Shown here: piece after piece, positions 44,434 through 52,475 of the stretch | Position numbering within the stretch: position 1 is the first letter of the stretch | How the letters are laid out: each line of letters begins with the position of its first letter | Assembly: GCF_023701695.1 (NCBI RefSeq) | Contig: NZ_JAJOZC010000001.1 | Coordinates: 6,943,894-7,007,893 of the forward strand | Direction: 5' to 3' | DNA: 64,000 bases | Source of the DNA: Streptomyces sp. RKAG290 | GTDB lineage: Bacteria > Actinomycetota > Actinomycetes > Streptomycetales > Streptomycetaceae | Made by a program: the position numbers and the translations under genes | The notes under the pieces: generated by a model | Told to the model about the DNA's origin: nothing | Database searches by the model: none | Seen by the model: only the letters and a program-made list of their open reading frames with translations

Positions 44434-45030
44434 ATGGAGATGATTCAGCAGGTACCCGAACTCTCGGCCTACCTCGCGGCCGACGAGGCGATCGATCATG
44501 AGCATCCACTGGTGCGGGAGACCGCTGCGCGCCTGCGTTCCGAAAGTACGGATGCATACTCATACGCGGCTGCCGCCTATGCCTTCGTGCGCGACGACAT
44601 CGTGCACTCCTCCGACTCGGGCGACGTGCGCGTCACCTGGCGCGCCTCGGACGCCCTGGCGACCCGCAACGGCATCTGTCATGCCAAGTCCCACGCCCTG
44701 GCCGCGCTGCTGCGCGCGGAGGGCATCCCGGCGGCTCTCTGCTACCAACGGCTCACCGAGGAAGGCACCCCGGGACCCGTTCACGGGCTGATCGCGCTGC
44801 GGCTCCCGGGCCGGGACAGCTGGGACCGTCAGGACCCGCGGGGCAATCGGCCCGGCGTGGACGCGCAGTTCTCACTGGACGAGGAGCGGCTGGCCTGGGC
44901 GCCACGGCCGGAGTTCAATGAAATGGACTATCCAGTACTCTATGCGGCACCGCACCCGTTGGTTCTGCGTGGCATGCAGGCAGCCGCCGACCGTGCCCAG
45001 CTCTGGCACACGCTCCCCGCGGCGCTCTGA
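44434..45030 (+). CDS. Transglutaminase-like domain protein
   Basis: This protein of about 198 residues has a bacterial transglutaminase/cysteine-protease-like core: RVTWRASDALATRNGICHAKSHALAALLRA carries the catalytic Cys, and GPVHGLIAL the His. A mostly helical N-terminus (YLAADEAIDHEHPLVRE) precedes it. It lacks a signal peptide and is likely cytoplasmic. The start is uncertain: no strong ribosome site is present, and a TTG at 44398 is in frame; the ATG at 44434 is chosen because the protein then begins MEMIQQVPEL. It follows the aldolase gene and precedes a B3/B4 protein on the same strand. Confidence 0.82.
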   Translation: MEMIQQVPELSAYLAADEAIDHEHPLVRETAARLRSESTDAYSYAAAAYAFVRDDIVHSSDSGDVRVTWRASDALATRNGICHAKSHALAALLRAEGIPAALCYQRLTEEGTPGPVHGLIALRLPGRDSWDRQDPRGNRPGVDAQFSLDEERLAWAPRPEFNEMDYPVLYAAPHPLVLRGMQAAADRAQLWHTLPAAL

Positions 45031-45053
45031 TCCGTACCGAGGCAAGGCAGTCG

Positions 45054-45746
45054 ATGACCCTGACCATCTCCGTTTCCGACAGCGTCCGCGTCCTCGCCCC
45101 GGATTTCAGCTGCCTCGTGGTCGAGGCGCAGGGCCTCGTCAACGGGCCCAGCAGCGAAGCCGGTGCAGAACTCCTGGACGAGGCGACGCGCCGTCTGGTC
45201 CGGCGGCTCGACGGCCGGCCCCCGCACGAGGACCCCCACCTGGCCGCCTGGCGCGACGCGTACACCGCGTTCGGCGCCAAGCCCTCACGTACCCGCAACT
45301 CCGCGGAGGCCCTCGCCAAGCGGGCGCTGACGGACGCGGGCCTGCCCCGGATCAACCTGCTGGTCGACCTCTACAACGCGATCAGCGTCGCCCACCTGAT
45401 CCCGGTCGGGGGTGAGGACACCGACCGCATCAAGGGCGCCATGCGGCTCGTTCGCTCCACCGGCCAGGAGCCGTTCCCCACCGTCGCGGGCGGTGCCGAG
45501 GCCGTCGAACACCCCGAGCCCGGCGAAGTGGTCTGGTGCGACGACGAGGGCGTCACATGCCGGCGCTGGAACTGGCGCCAGGGCGTACGCACCCGGCTCA
45601 CCGAGGAATCGGTCAACGCCCTGTTCCTGCTGGAGAGCCTCGCACCGATGCCGGCGGAGGCGCTCGATGCGGCCGGGGCCGAACTCGCCGAAGGACTGGC
45701 GAAGCTGAGCCCCGGAGCACGGATCGCCGTCCGCAGGCCGGAGTGA
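45054..45746 (+). CDS. B3/B4 tRNA-binding domain protein
   Basis: This 230-residue protein matches stand-alone B3/B4 domains, which in phenylalanyl-tRNA synthetase beta chains form the editing site. Clear features are HLAAWRDAYTAFGAKPSRTR and LPRINLLVDLYNAISVAHLIPVGG (shortened here), with a C-terminal RRWNWRQGVRTRLTEESVNALFLLE region. Stand-alone versions may edit mischarged tRNA or act in amino-acid related metabolism; this is inferred. AAGGCAG precedes the ATG. It is 23 bases from the transglutaminase-like gene and likely shares its mRNA. Confidence 0.85.
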   Translation: MTLTISVSDSVRVLAPDFSCLVVEAQGLVNGPSSEAGAELLDEATRRLVRRLDGRPPHEDPHLAAWRDAYTAFGAKPSRTRNSAEALAKRALTDAGLPRINLLVDLYNAISVAHLIPVGGEDTDRIKGAMRLVRSTGQEPFPTVAGGAEAVEHPEPGEVVWCDDEGVTCRRWNWRQGVRTRLTEESVNALFLLESLAPMPAEALDAAGAELAEGLAKLSPGARIAVRRPE

Positions 45747-45776
45747 CGTTCCCGCGCGGGCGGTGAGGGGGCCTCG

Positions 45777-46499
45777 TCAGCCGCGCTCGCGGACCTCGGC
45801 GGGTGTCGGAGCCGTGCCGCCCAGATGCGCGGGCACCCACCAGGTGTCACTCGCGTCCTTCGGGCGCACCGGGTACGCGCGCTGAGCGGCCTCGAGGAGC
45901 TCCTGCACGCGCTCACGCAGCCGTCGGGTGATCGCGCCCGCGTACTGGTCGGTGGGGGCCTCCATCGGCTCGCCGACCCGGATCGTCACCGGGATGTGGC
46001 TGCGCCTGAAGTTGCGCGGGCGGCCCTTGGTCCAGAGCCGCTGGGTGCCCCACAGCGCCATCGGGATCAGCGGCACCCCGGCCTCCTGGGCAAGGCGTGC
46101 GGCACCCGACTTGAAGTTCTTCAGGGTGAAGGACTCCGAGATGGTCGCCTCGGGGAACACGCCGATGATCTCGCCCGAGCGCAGCGAGGCGAGGGCGTGC
46201 GCATACGCGTCCTCGCCCTGCTTGCGGTCGACGGGGATGTGCTTCATGCCGCGCATCAGCGGCCCGGAGATCTTGTGCCGGAACACCGATTCCTTCGCCA
46301 TGAAGCGGACCAGCCGCTTCTGCGGCAAGGTCGTGAGCCCGCTGAAGATGAAGTCCAGATAACTGATGTGGTTGCTGACCAGAACCGCGCCGCCAGTCTT
46401 CGGGAAGTGCTCCGAACCCTGGGTGTCGATCTTCAGGTCGAGCGCCTTGAAAAACGTGCGAGCGGCGCCGATGACCGGCCGATAGACGAGTTCTGCCAT
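45777..46499 (-). CDS. Lysophospholipid acyltransferase family protein (PlsC-like)
   Basis: This 240-residue membrane-associated enzyme transfers an acyl chain to lysophosphatidic acid or a similar acceptor. LVSNHISYLDFIFS near residue 45 is the NHxxxxD catalytic motif, and GVFPEATISESF the substrate-binding PEG/PEA motif. IPMALWGTQRLWTKG is also typical. The start at 46499 (MAELVYRPVIG) is chosen as the family-like N-terminus; a longer frame extends to 46592. It is divergent from the thioredoxin gene. Confidence 0.9.
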   Translation of the reverse strand: MAELVYRPVIGAARTFFKALDLKIDTQGSEHFPKTGGAVLVSNHISYLDFIFSGLTTLPQKRLVRFMAKESVFRHKISGPLMRGMKHIPVDRKQGEDAYAHALASLRSGEIIGVFPEATISESFTLKNFKSGAARLAQEAGVPLIPMALWGTQRLWTKGRPRNFRRSHIPVTIRVGEPMEAPTDQYAGAITRRLRERVQELLEAAQRAYPVRPKDASDTWWVPAHLGGTAPTPAEVRERG

Positions 46500-46717
46500 C
46501 TGGGGAAGACCCTTCTTCAGCGCCTGGGGAGGGTTCTCCCGGCGGAAGTTACGCAGCCGTAGGTTTTCGGCATTGGGCCGATCGTGCCCCATGCGCGTCG
46601 CGCTGGCCAGTCTCGGCGGGCGCGGGGCGCGAGATTCTCGTCACGTGGAACGGCCGGGAATGTCCCGGCGGTCGCGGGTGCTGACCCTTTGCGTAGAGCT
46701 CTGACAGGAGGCCGAAG

Positions 46718-47044
46718 GTGGACGGGCAGGCACATGCGGAGAGACTGGGGAGGGCCCAACTCGGCGTGGAACTGGGGGAGCGGGCGACGCTCGTCCAGTT
46801 CTCGAGCGCCTTCTGCCAGCCCTGCCGGGCCACCCGGCGCACGCTCGCCGAGGTGGCGGGAATGGTCGACGGCGTCGCCCATGTGGAGATCGACGCCGAG
46901 GCGCATCTCACTCTTGTGCGTGCCCTCGGCATCAGCCGGACCCCGACCGTGCTGGTCCTGGACGCGTCCGGCCGAATCGTCCGGCGGGCCGTCGGGCAGC
47001 CACGCACCGTCGACGTCGTGGCCGCGCTGGGGCAGGCGATGTGA
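46718..47044 (+). CDS. Thioredoxin-like protein
   Basis: This 108-residue protein has the thioredoxin fold with the redox motif SSAFCQPCRATRR near residue 32. The CQPC dipeptide differs from the common CGPC and would change redox potential. The cis-Pro segment ISRTPTVLVLDASGR is present. ACAGGAGG precedes the GTG at 46718. There is no signal peptide. It could serve as an electron donor or thiol sensor in the cytoplasm. Confidence 0.9.
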   Translation: MDGQAHAERLGRAQLGVELGERATLVQFSSAFCQPCRATRRTLAEVAGMVDGVAHVEIDAEAHLTLVRALGISRTPTVLVLDASGRIVRRAVGQPRTVDVVAALGQAM

Positions 47045-47080
47045 CGGGCCGTGATGCATCTCCCACCTTGTGGGACGGTC

Positions 47081-47110
47081 TTGACTGCACCCACCATGCA
47101 TCGTCAGTCT
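47081..47110 (+). promoter_or_regulatory. Putative promoter of the leader peptide/flavin reductase unit
   Basis: TTGACT (47081-47086) and CAGTCT (47105-47110) are separated by 18 bases. If used, transcription would begin at or next to the ATG at 47117, so the leader peptide would be read from a leaderless mRNA. Confidence 0.4.
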
Positions 47111-47116
47111 GACGCT

Positions 47117-47197
47117 ATGCCGCCAGTACTCCTTCTCTACGGCCGGGTCCATGTCGACCTCGCCCGCAACGCGAGTGCGCGCTGTCCGGATGCCTGA
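47117..47197 (+). CDS. Putative sulfur-metabolism leader peptide, 26 aa
   Basis: A 26-codon frame reads MPPVLLLYGRVHVDLARN and ends ASARCPDA, 43 bases before the flavin reductase start. The RxHVDLAR core followed by a late Cys is the mark of small actinobacterial leader peptides found before cysteine, sulfonate and other sulfur genes. Such peptides are thought to sense Cys-tRNA or ribosome stalling. An in-frame ATG at 47096 would lengthen it by seven residues. It is too short for usual gene callers. Its regulatory role is inferred from family knowledge. Confidence 0.7.
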   Translation: MPPVLLLYGRVHVDLARNASARCPDA

Positions 47198-47240
47198 GCA
47201 TCCACGGCCCCGTACTCCCGACGCGCAGAAGGACCCTTCC

Positions 47241-47747
47241 ATGACGGCATCACCCGAGCTCGGCAACGCCCGGACGGCATCCCCGGACCTCCTCCGCTCC
47301 GTGTTCCGGCAGCACGCCGCCGGAGTCGCCGTGATCACCGCCGCCGGCGACGGACCGGTCGGTTTCACCGCCACCTCCCTCAACTCCGTGGCCGCCGAGC
47401 CGCCGCTGATCTCCTTCGGCGTGGGCACCTCGTCCTCCAGCTGGCCGGTCGTCGCGGAGGCCGAACACATCGGCGTCCACATACTCGGCGAGCATCAGCA
47501 GGAGCTGGCCGCCACCTTCGCGCGCAGCGGCGCCGACCGGTTCGGCCCGTCCACCTATTGGCGCAGCGGGCCTGCAGGTGTCCCGGTGCTGGACGGCGTG
47601 CTGGCGTGGCTGGTCTGCCGCGTGGTGGCGAGGGTTCCGGCCGGGGACCACCGGATCGTCATCGCCCAGGCGGAAGTCGGTGACCCGGCCGGGTCCGGCC
47701 GGCCGCTGGTCTACCACCAGGGACGCTTCACGGCTCTGCGAGACTGA
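47241..47747 (+). CDS. Flavin reductase family protein (FMN-binding split barrel)
   Basis: This 168-residue protein has the flavin reductase split-barrel pattern: SVFRQHAAGVAVITAAGDGPVG, then FTATSLNSVAAEPPLISFGV and GVHILGEHQQELAATFA. It reduces FMN or FAD with NAD(P)H to feed a partner monooxygenase. AGAAGGAC precedes the ATG at 47241. The upstream leader peptide points to a monooxygenase of sulfur compounds, such as alkanesulfonate desulfonation, encoded elsewhere; that link is inferred. Confidence 0.88.
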   Translation: MTASPELGNARTASPDLLRSVFRQHAAGVAVITAAGDGPVGFTATSLNSVAAEPPLISFGVGTSSSSWPVVAEAEHIGVHILGEHQQELAATFARSGADRFGPSTYWRSGPAGVPVLDGVLAWLVCRVVARVPAGDHRIVIAQAEVGDPAGSGRPLVYHQGRFTALRD

Positions 47748-47835
47748 GAACCGCATGTGGCTGCCGGGCGCCGGCGTCGGCTAGATCACAGTTCAAAGCG
47801 CTTGCTTATGGGGCAGGCGCTGGGTGTACTGGCGA

Positions 47836-47845
47836 GTAATATTAC
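47836..47845. promoter_or_regulatory. GTAATATTAC palindrome before etfB
   Basis: A perfect ten-base AT-rich palindrome lies 102 bases before the etfB start, in an otherwise GC-rich region. It may be an operator or overlap a -10 element (TAATAT). Confidence 0.35.
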
Positions 47846-47946
47846 GGTCGGAGCGTCGGTCGCCCCGACCGGAAATCGCCCCATCAGGCGCCTATGCTGC
47901 GTGCAACAAGGCAGCCCGGAAATGACGATGCAGTAGGAGAGCCGGC

Positions 47947-48732
47947 GTGAGCTTGAGGATCGTTGTCTGTGTGAAGTACGTGCCCGACGCGACCGGTGAC
48001 CGGCATTTCGCCGATGACCTGACGCTGGATCGTGAGGATGTCGACGGTCTGCTGTCGGAGCTGGATGAGTACGCGGTCGAGCAGGCGTTGCAGATCGCGG
48101 ACGGGGCGGACGAGGCGGAGATCACCGTGTTGACGGTGGGTCCGGAGGATGCCAAGGACGCGTTGCGCAAGGCGTTGTCGATGGGTGCGGACAAGGCTGT
48201 TCACGTCGAGGACGACGACCTGCACGGCACTGACGTCATCGGTACGTCCCTGGTCCTGGCCAAGGCTGTGGAGAAGACCGGTTACGACCTGGTCATCTGC
48301 GGCATGGCGTCGACGGACGGCACCATGGGCGTGCTCCCGGCGCTGCTCGCGGAGCGCCTGGGTGTCCCGCAGGTCACGCTGCTCTCCGAGGTGTCGGTCG
48401 AGGGCGGCACGGTCAAGGGCCGTCGTGACGGCGACACCGCGAGCGAGCAGCTCGAGGCGTCCTTGCCGGCCGTGGTCTCGGTGACCGACCAGTCGGGCGA
48501 GGCCCGTTATCCGTCGTTCAAGGGCATCATGGCGGCGAAGAAGAAGCCGGTGGAGTCCTTGGACCTGGGGGACCTGGAGATCGAGGCGGACGAGGTCGGC
48601 CTGGGCGGCTCCTGGAGCGCGGTGGACTCCGCGGCCGAGCGTCCCGCCCGCACGGCGGGCACGATCGTCAAGGACGAGGGCGAGGGCGGCAAGCAGCTGG
48701 CCGAGTTCCTTGCGGGCCAGAAGTTCATCTAG
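47947..48732 (+). CDS. etfB: Electron transfer flavoprotein beta subunit
   Basis: This 261-residue protein is EtfB/FixA, the AMP-binding small subunit of the electron transfer flavoprotein. It accepts electrons from acyl-CoA and other flavin dehydrogenases. VVCVKYVPDATGD opens the protein; DEYAVEQALQIADG, ALSMGADKAVHVED, SLVLAKAVEK and GMASTDGTMGVLPALLAERL follow. The C-terminal recognition loop contains PVESLDLGDLEIEAD. The GTG start follows GGAGAG. It is co-directional with etfA after a 90-base gap. Confidence 0.96.
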   Translation: MSLRIVVCVKYVPDATGDRHFADDLTLDREDVDGLLSELDEYAVEQALQIADGADEAEITVLTVGPEDAKDALRKALSMGADKAVHVEDDDLHGTDVIGTSLVLAKAVEKTGYDLVICGMASTDGTMGVLPALLAERLGVPQVTLLSEVSVEGGTVKGRRDGDTASEQLEASLPAVVSVTDQSGEARYPSFKGIMAAKKKPVESLDLGDLEIEADEVGLGGSWSAVDSAAERPARTAGTIVKDEGEGGKQLAEFLAGQKFI

Positions 48733-48822
48733 ATCCAGGCTCGCGGGCCGGAAGTTCATCTGAGCCCCGCCCGCCCCTACATCGCCGACCCGCCTCTTTC
48801 GCACGCAGGAGATTGAAGTCCC

Positions 48823-49785
48823 ATGGCTGAAGTTCTCGTCTATGTCGACCACGTGGACGGAGCCGTCCGCAAGCCCACCCTGGAGCTGCTGACGCTCGCC
48901 CGCCGTATCGGCGAGCCGGTCGCGCTCGCGCTGGGCAACGGCGCCGCCGACACCGCCGCCGTGCTTGCCGAGCACGGTGCGGTCAAGGTCCTGACCGCCG
49001 ACGCGCCGGAGTTCGCCGACTACCTCGTCGTACCGAAGGTGGACGCGCTGCAGGCCGCCTACGACGCGGTGTCCCCGGCCGCGGTGCTGCTGCCCTCCTC
49101 GGCCGAGGCCAAGGAGATCGCGGCCCGCCTCGCGCTCCGGATCGGTTCCGGCATCATCACCGACGCCGTCGACCTGGAGGCCGGTGACTCGGGCCCGGTC
49201 GCCACGCAGTCGGCGTTCGCCGCCTCGTACACCACCAAGTCCCGTGTATCCAAGGGAACTCCGGTCATCACGGTCAAGCCGAACTCGGCCGCCGTCGAGG
49301 CCGCCCCTGCCGCGGGTGCCGTCGAGGCCCTCACGGTCGCCTTCTCCGCGACGGCCACCGGCACCAAGGTCCTCTCCCGCACCCCGCGCGAGTCGACCGG
49401 CCGTCCGGACCTGACCGAGGCCGCGATCGTCGTCTCCGGCGGCCGTGGCGTCAACGGCGCGGACAACTTCGCCATCATCGAGGCGCTCGCCGACTCGCTG
49501 GGTGCTGCTGTCGGCGCCTCGCGCGCCGCTGTCGACGCCGGCTGGTACCCGCACACCAACCAGGTCGGCCAGACCGGTAAGTCCGTCTCCCCGCAGCTGT
49601 ACATCGCCTCGGGTATCTCGGGTGCGATCCAGCACCGGGCGGGTATGCAGACGTCCAAGACGATCGTCGCGATCAACAAGGACGCCGAGGCCCCGATCTT
49701 CGACCTCGTCGACTACGGCGTCGTCGGTGACCTCTTCAACGTCGTGCCCCAGCTCACCGACGAGGTCACCACCCGCAAGGGCTGA
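48823..49785 (+). CDS. etfA: Electron transfer flavoprotein alpha subunit
   Basis: This 320-residue protein is EtfA/FixB, which binds FAD. The C-terminal FAD domain is clear: VVSGGRGVNGADNFAIIEAL, ASRAAVDAGWYPHTNQVGQT, YIASGISGAIQHRAGMQTSK and VAINKDAEAPIFDLVDYGVV. The N-terminal part mirrors EtfB with LALGNGAADTAAVLAEHGA. A hairpin follows at 49819-49850. Together with EtfB it forms the heterodimer that passes electrons to the quinone pool. Confidence 0.96.
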   Translation: MAEVLVYVDHVDGAVRKPTLELLTLARRIGEPVALALGNGAADTAAVLAEHGAVKVLTADAPEFADYLVVPKVDALQAAYDAVSPAAVLLPSSAEAKEIAARLALRIGSGIITDAVDLEAGDSGPVATQSAFAASYTTKSRVSKGTPVITVKPNSAAVEAAPAAGAVEALTVAFSATATGTKVLSRTPRESTGRPDLTEAAIVVSGGRGVNGADNFAIIEALADSLGAAVGASRAAVDAGWYPHTNQVGQTGKSVSPQLYIASGISGAIQHRAGMQTSKTIVAINKDAEAPIFDLVDYGVVGDLFNVVPQLTDEVTTRKG

Positions 49786-49818
49786 CCCCGCACGCAGCAC
49801 GGCACGACCCGCAGACCC

Positions 49819-49850
49819 GGGGCCGCACGGTGGACACACCGCGCGGCCCC
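49819..49850 (+). terminator. Stem-loop after etfA
   Basis: GGGGCCGC (49819-49826) pairs with GCGGCCCC (49843-49850), with further partial pairing inside the loop, 33 bases past the stop codon. Confidence 0.55.
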
Positions 49851-49916
49851 GCAGCGTTTCTGATCACCATTGACGCAGGTACGGCGGCCTTATAACTTCA
49901 CTATACGGATTGTTGA

Positions 49917-49931
49917 TTCCGGGAAGCGGAA
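49917..49931. promoter_or_regulatory. TTCCG-N5-CGGAA inverted repeat before the aldolase gene
   Basis: TTCCG (49917-49921) and CGGAA (49927-49931) flank five bases, 26 bases before the start codon. A TTGACG (49870-49875) and TATAAC (49891-49896) upstream could be a promoter with short spacing. The repeat is a plausible operator, perhaps for an IclR-type regulator, but no regulator gene adjoins it. Confidence 0.4.
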
Positions 49932-49957
49932 ACAACGAGAGTGTGGAGGGTGCGGAA

Positions 49958-51256
49958 ATGGGTCAGCAGGAGAAGGTGGCGACGAGCCTCGCCGGCGCGG
50001 TGAGCGAGGGGATCAGCGCTTCCCTCACGGAGGTGGACGCCGAACTCGCCCGCCGTTACCCGGGTGACCCCGGGACCCGCCAGCCCGTCCACACCGTCTA
50101 CGTACCGGGGGACGCCTTCACCGCCGGCACCATCCGCTCCTGGGGCGACCAGGCGCTGCGGGCGCTGGACGAGCACGCCCCCGACGCGGCCTCCCTCGCC
50201 GCGGTTCTCGGCATTCCGGACGAGCTCGCCGGTGCCGTCCACGACCGGGTGCGCGCCAAGCTGGAGCGCGAGCCCGTCGAGGACCTGCGGGTCGACTTCG
50301 AGGACGGCTTCGGTCCCCGCTCCGACGCGGAGGAGGACGAGACCGCAGCCCGTGCGGCGCGGCTGATCTCGGACGCGTACGCGAACGGCACGGCCGCCCC
50401 GTACATGGGCATCCGGATGAAGTGCATGGAAGCTGCCGTGCGTGACCGGGGAATCCGCACCACCGACGTCTTCCTCACCGGCCTGATGCAGGCGGGCGGG
50501 CTTCCCGACGGGCTCGTGCTCACCCTGCCGAAGGTGACGTACCCCGAACAGGTCACCGCCTTCGTCCAGCTCCTCGAAGCCTTCGAGAAGGCGCACAGCC
50601 TGCCTTCGGGGCGGCTCGGCTTCGAGATCCAGATCGAGACCAGCCAGTCCATCCTGGCCGCCGACGGCACCGCCGCCGTCGCCCGGATGATCGACGCCGC
50701 ACAGGGCCGCGCCACCGGCCTGCACTACGGAACCTTCGACTACAGCGCGTGTGTCGGTGTCAGCGCCGCCTACCAGGCGAGCGACCACCCGGCCGCCGAC
50801 CACGCCAAGGCCGTCATGCAGGTGGCCGCCGCGGGCACCGGTGTACGCGTCTCCGACGGCTCGACCAACGTCCTGCCCGTCGGCCCGACCGCGCAGGTCC
50901 ACGAAGCCTGGCGGCTGCACTACGGCCTCACGCGGCGCGCTCTGGCCCGCGCCTACTACCAGGGCTGGGACATGCACCCGGGCCACCTGCCGACCCGTTA
51001 CGCGGCCGTCTACACGTTCTACCGCGAAGGTCTGGAGCAGGCAGCGGCCCGGCTCGCCGCGTACGTGGCCAAGGCCGGCGGCGACGTGATGGACGAACCC
51101 GCCACCGCCAAGGCACTCAGCGGCTACCTGCTGCGCGGCATCGACTGCGGCGCCCTGGACACCGCCGAGGTGGCGCGGCTGACCGGGCTGACCCGCGCGG
51201 ACCTCGACGCCTTCGCCTCACCGCGGCGCGGGGCACTGACGGTCACGACCCCGTAG
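49958..51256 (+). CDS. HpcH/HpaI-like aldolase/citrate lyase family protein (DUF6986)
   Basis: This 432-residue protein belongs to the phosphoenolpyruvate/HpcH-HpaI aldolase superfamily. VEDLRVDFEDGFGPRSDAEE contains an acidic metal-site pattern, followed by MGIRMKCMEAAVRD, RLGFEIQIETSQSIL and ATGLHYGTFDYSACVGVS. The C-terminal helical part ends in a three-residue-poor tail. It probably splits or forms a carbon-carbon bond of a keto acid, with a divalent metal. GGAGGG precedes the ATG at 49958. The gene converges on the LacI regulator gene with only ten bases between. Confidence 0.85.
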   Translation: MGQQEKVATSLAGAVSEGISASLTEVDAELARRYPGDPGTRQPVHTVYVPGDAFTAGTIRSWGDQALRALDEHAPDAASLAAVLGIPDELAGAVHDRVRAKLEREPVEDLRVDFEDGFGPRSDAEEDETAARAARLISDAYANGTAAPYMGIRMKCMEAAVRDRGIRTTDVFLTGLMQAGGLPDGLVLTLPKVTYPEQVTAFVQLLEAFEKAHSLPSGRLGFEIQIETSQSILAADGTAAVARMIDAAQGRATGLHYGTFDYSACVGVSAAYQASDHPAADHAKAVMQVAAAGTGVRVSDGSTNVLPVGPTAQVHEAWRLHYGLTRRALARAYYQGWDMHPGHLPTRYAAVYTFYREGLEQAAARLAAYVAKAGGDVMDEPATAKALSGYLLRGIDCGALDTAEVARLTGLTRADLDAFASPRRGALTVTTP

Positions 51257-51266
51257 CCGTCCGCCC

Positions 51267-52295
51267 TCAGTTCGGGCGCAGCTCGCCCGAACCCCGGGGG
51301 ATCAGCCTCGTCGGGAGCTCCACCCGCGCCGGTGCGTGGGCGGCGCCGTCGAGCCGGCGGAAGAGGTGCTCGGCCGCGGTGCGGCCGACGGCCGCGGCGT
51401 CCTGGGAGATGACGGTGATACCGAGCAGATCAGCGAGCTCGATGTCGTCGAAACCGACCAGGGCGACCGCGGGGTCCCGGTCGGCCAGGACGCGCACCAC
51501 GGTCACGGTCACGCGGTTGTTTCCGGAGAACAGCGCCGTGACGGGCTCCGGGCCGGAAAGCATGGTCTCGGCGGCCCGGCGGACCCGGGCGGGCTCCGTG
51601 GAGCCGAGGGAGACCCAGGAGTCCTCCACGGTTATCCCGGCGTCCGCCATGGCGGTGTGATAGCCGCGCAGCCGCTCGGTGGCGGTGTGGATGCGCGGCT
51701 GGTCACCGATGAACCCGATCCGGCGGTGGCCATGCGCGATCAGGTGCGCGACGCCCTGACGGGTGCCGCCGAAGCTGTCCGAGAGCACCATGTCGGCATC
51801 GATCCGGCCCGCCGGCCGGTCCACGAAGACGGTCGCGATGCCGGCCTTTATCTCCGGCTCCAGGTAACGGTGGTCGTCGCCGGCCGGGATCACGATGAGC
51901 CCGTCGACCCGGCGCGCGCACAGCGCCAGGACGAGCTCCTGCTCGCGCTCCGGGTCCTCGGCGCTCGAACCGTTGATGAGCAGCGCGCCGTGCGCGCGGG
52001 CGACCTCCTCCACCGCGCGGCTCAGCGGCCCGTAGAAGGGGTCGGCGAGGTCCTCCAGGACGAGTCCGATGGACGCGGTGCGGCCTTTGCGCAGCACGCG
52101 CGCGCTGTCGTTGCGGCGGAAGCCCAGTGCGTCGATGGCCTCCTGGACCCGGCGCTCGGTGTCGGGTGTGACGCCTGCCTCGCTGTTGACCACGCGGGAG
52201 ACCGTCTTGAGGCCCACTCCGGCACGCGCGGCCACATCCTTCATGGTCGGCCGGTTGCCGTAACGGGGCTCGGGATGACGGGTGGTCTCGGCCAC
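51267..52295 (-). CDS. LacI family transcriptional regulator (probable mannosidase/ROK regulator)
   Basis: This 342-residue protein has a LacI helix-turn-helix (MKDVAARAGVGLKTVSRVVN, about residues 17-36) preceded by a short polar arm, and a ligand-binding domain with GLVLEDLADPFYG and ALFSGNNRVTVTVV. VALVGFDDIELADLLGITV is the usual late motif. The GTG at 52295 follows AGGA at nine bases and avoids the extra proline-rich leader. It is divergent from a ROK sugar kinase gene with the palindrome GACAACGTTGTC between them. The same palindrome before the GH92 mannosidase suggests control of mannose or mannoside use. Confidence 0.9.
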   Translation of the reverse strand: MAETTRHPEPRYGNRPTMKDVAARAGVGLKTVSRVVNSEAGVTPDTERRVQEAIDALGFRRNDSARVLRKGRTASIGLVLEDLADPFYGPLSRAVEEVARAHGALLINGSSAEDPEREQELVLALCARRVDGLIVIPAGDDHRYLEPEIKAGIATVFVDRPAGRIDADMVLSDSFGGTRQGVAHLIAHGHRRIGFIGDQPRIHTATERLRGYHTAMADAGITVEDSWVSLGSTEPARVRRAAETMLSGPEPVTALFSGNNRVTVTVVRVLADRDPAVALVGFDDIELADLLGITVISQDAAAVGRTAAEHLFRRLDGAAHAPARVELPTRLIPRGSGELRPN

Positions 52296-52390
52296 GGTGC
52301 GCTGTCCTGTCGTCGGTTCGGGCTGTCCGGCGGGGCCGCGGAGACTACCGCGAGGGGGGCCGGAGGCTGTGGCGTCGAGCATAGGCCCTG

Positions 52391-52402
52391 GACAACGTTG
52401 TC
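52391..52402. promoter_or_regulatory. GACAACGTTGTC operator between LacI and ROK genes
   Basis: This perfect 12-base palindrome lies in the divergent promoter region, 95 bases from the LacI start and 73 bases from the kinase start. It is identical to the site at 6288-6299 before the GH92 mannosidase gene. It is the likely binding site of the adjacent LacI protein. Confidence 0.72.
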
Positions 52403-52475
52403 AGCTGAATAGAGACTATGCAGACCGATTACTGAAGCCGCAGGTCCCACCCCCTCACCATCCGGAGCCACACCA

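Noticed and set aside
47802-47842. TTGCTT/TAATAT as an etfB promoter
   Set aside because: Spacing of about 29 bases is too long for a standard promoter; only the palindrome is listed.
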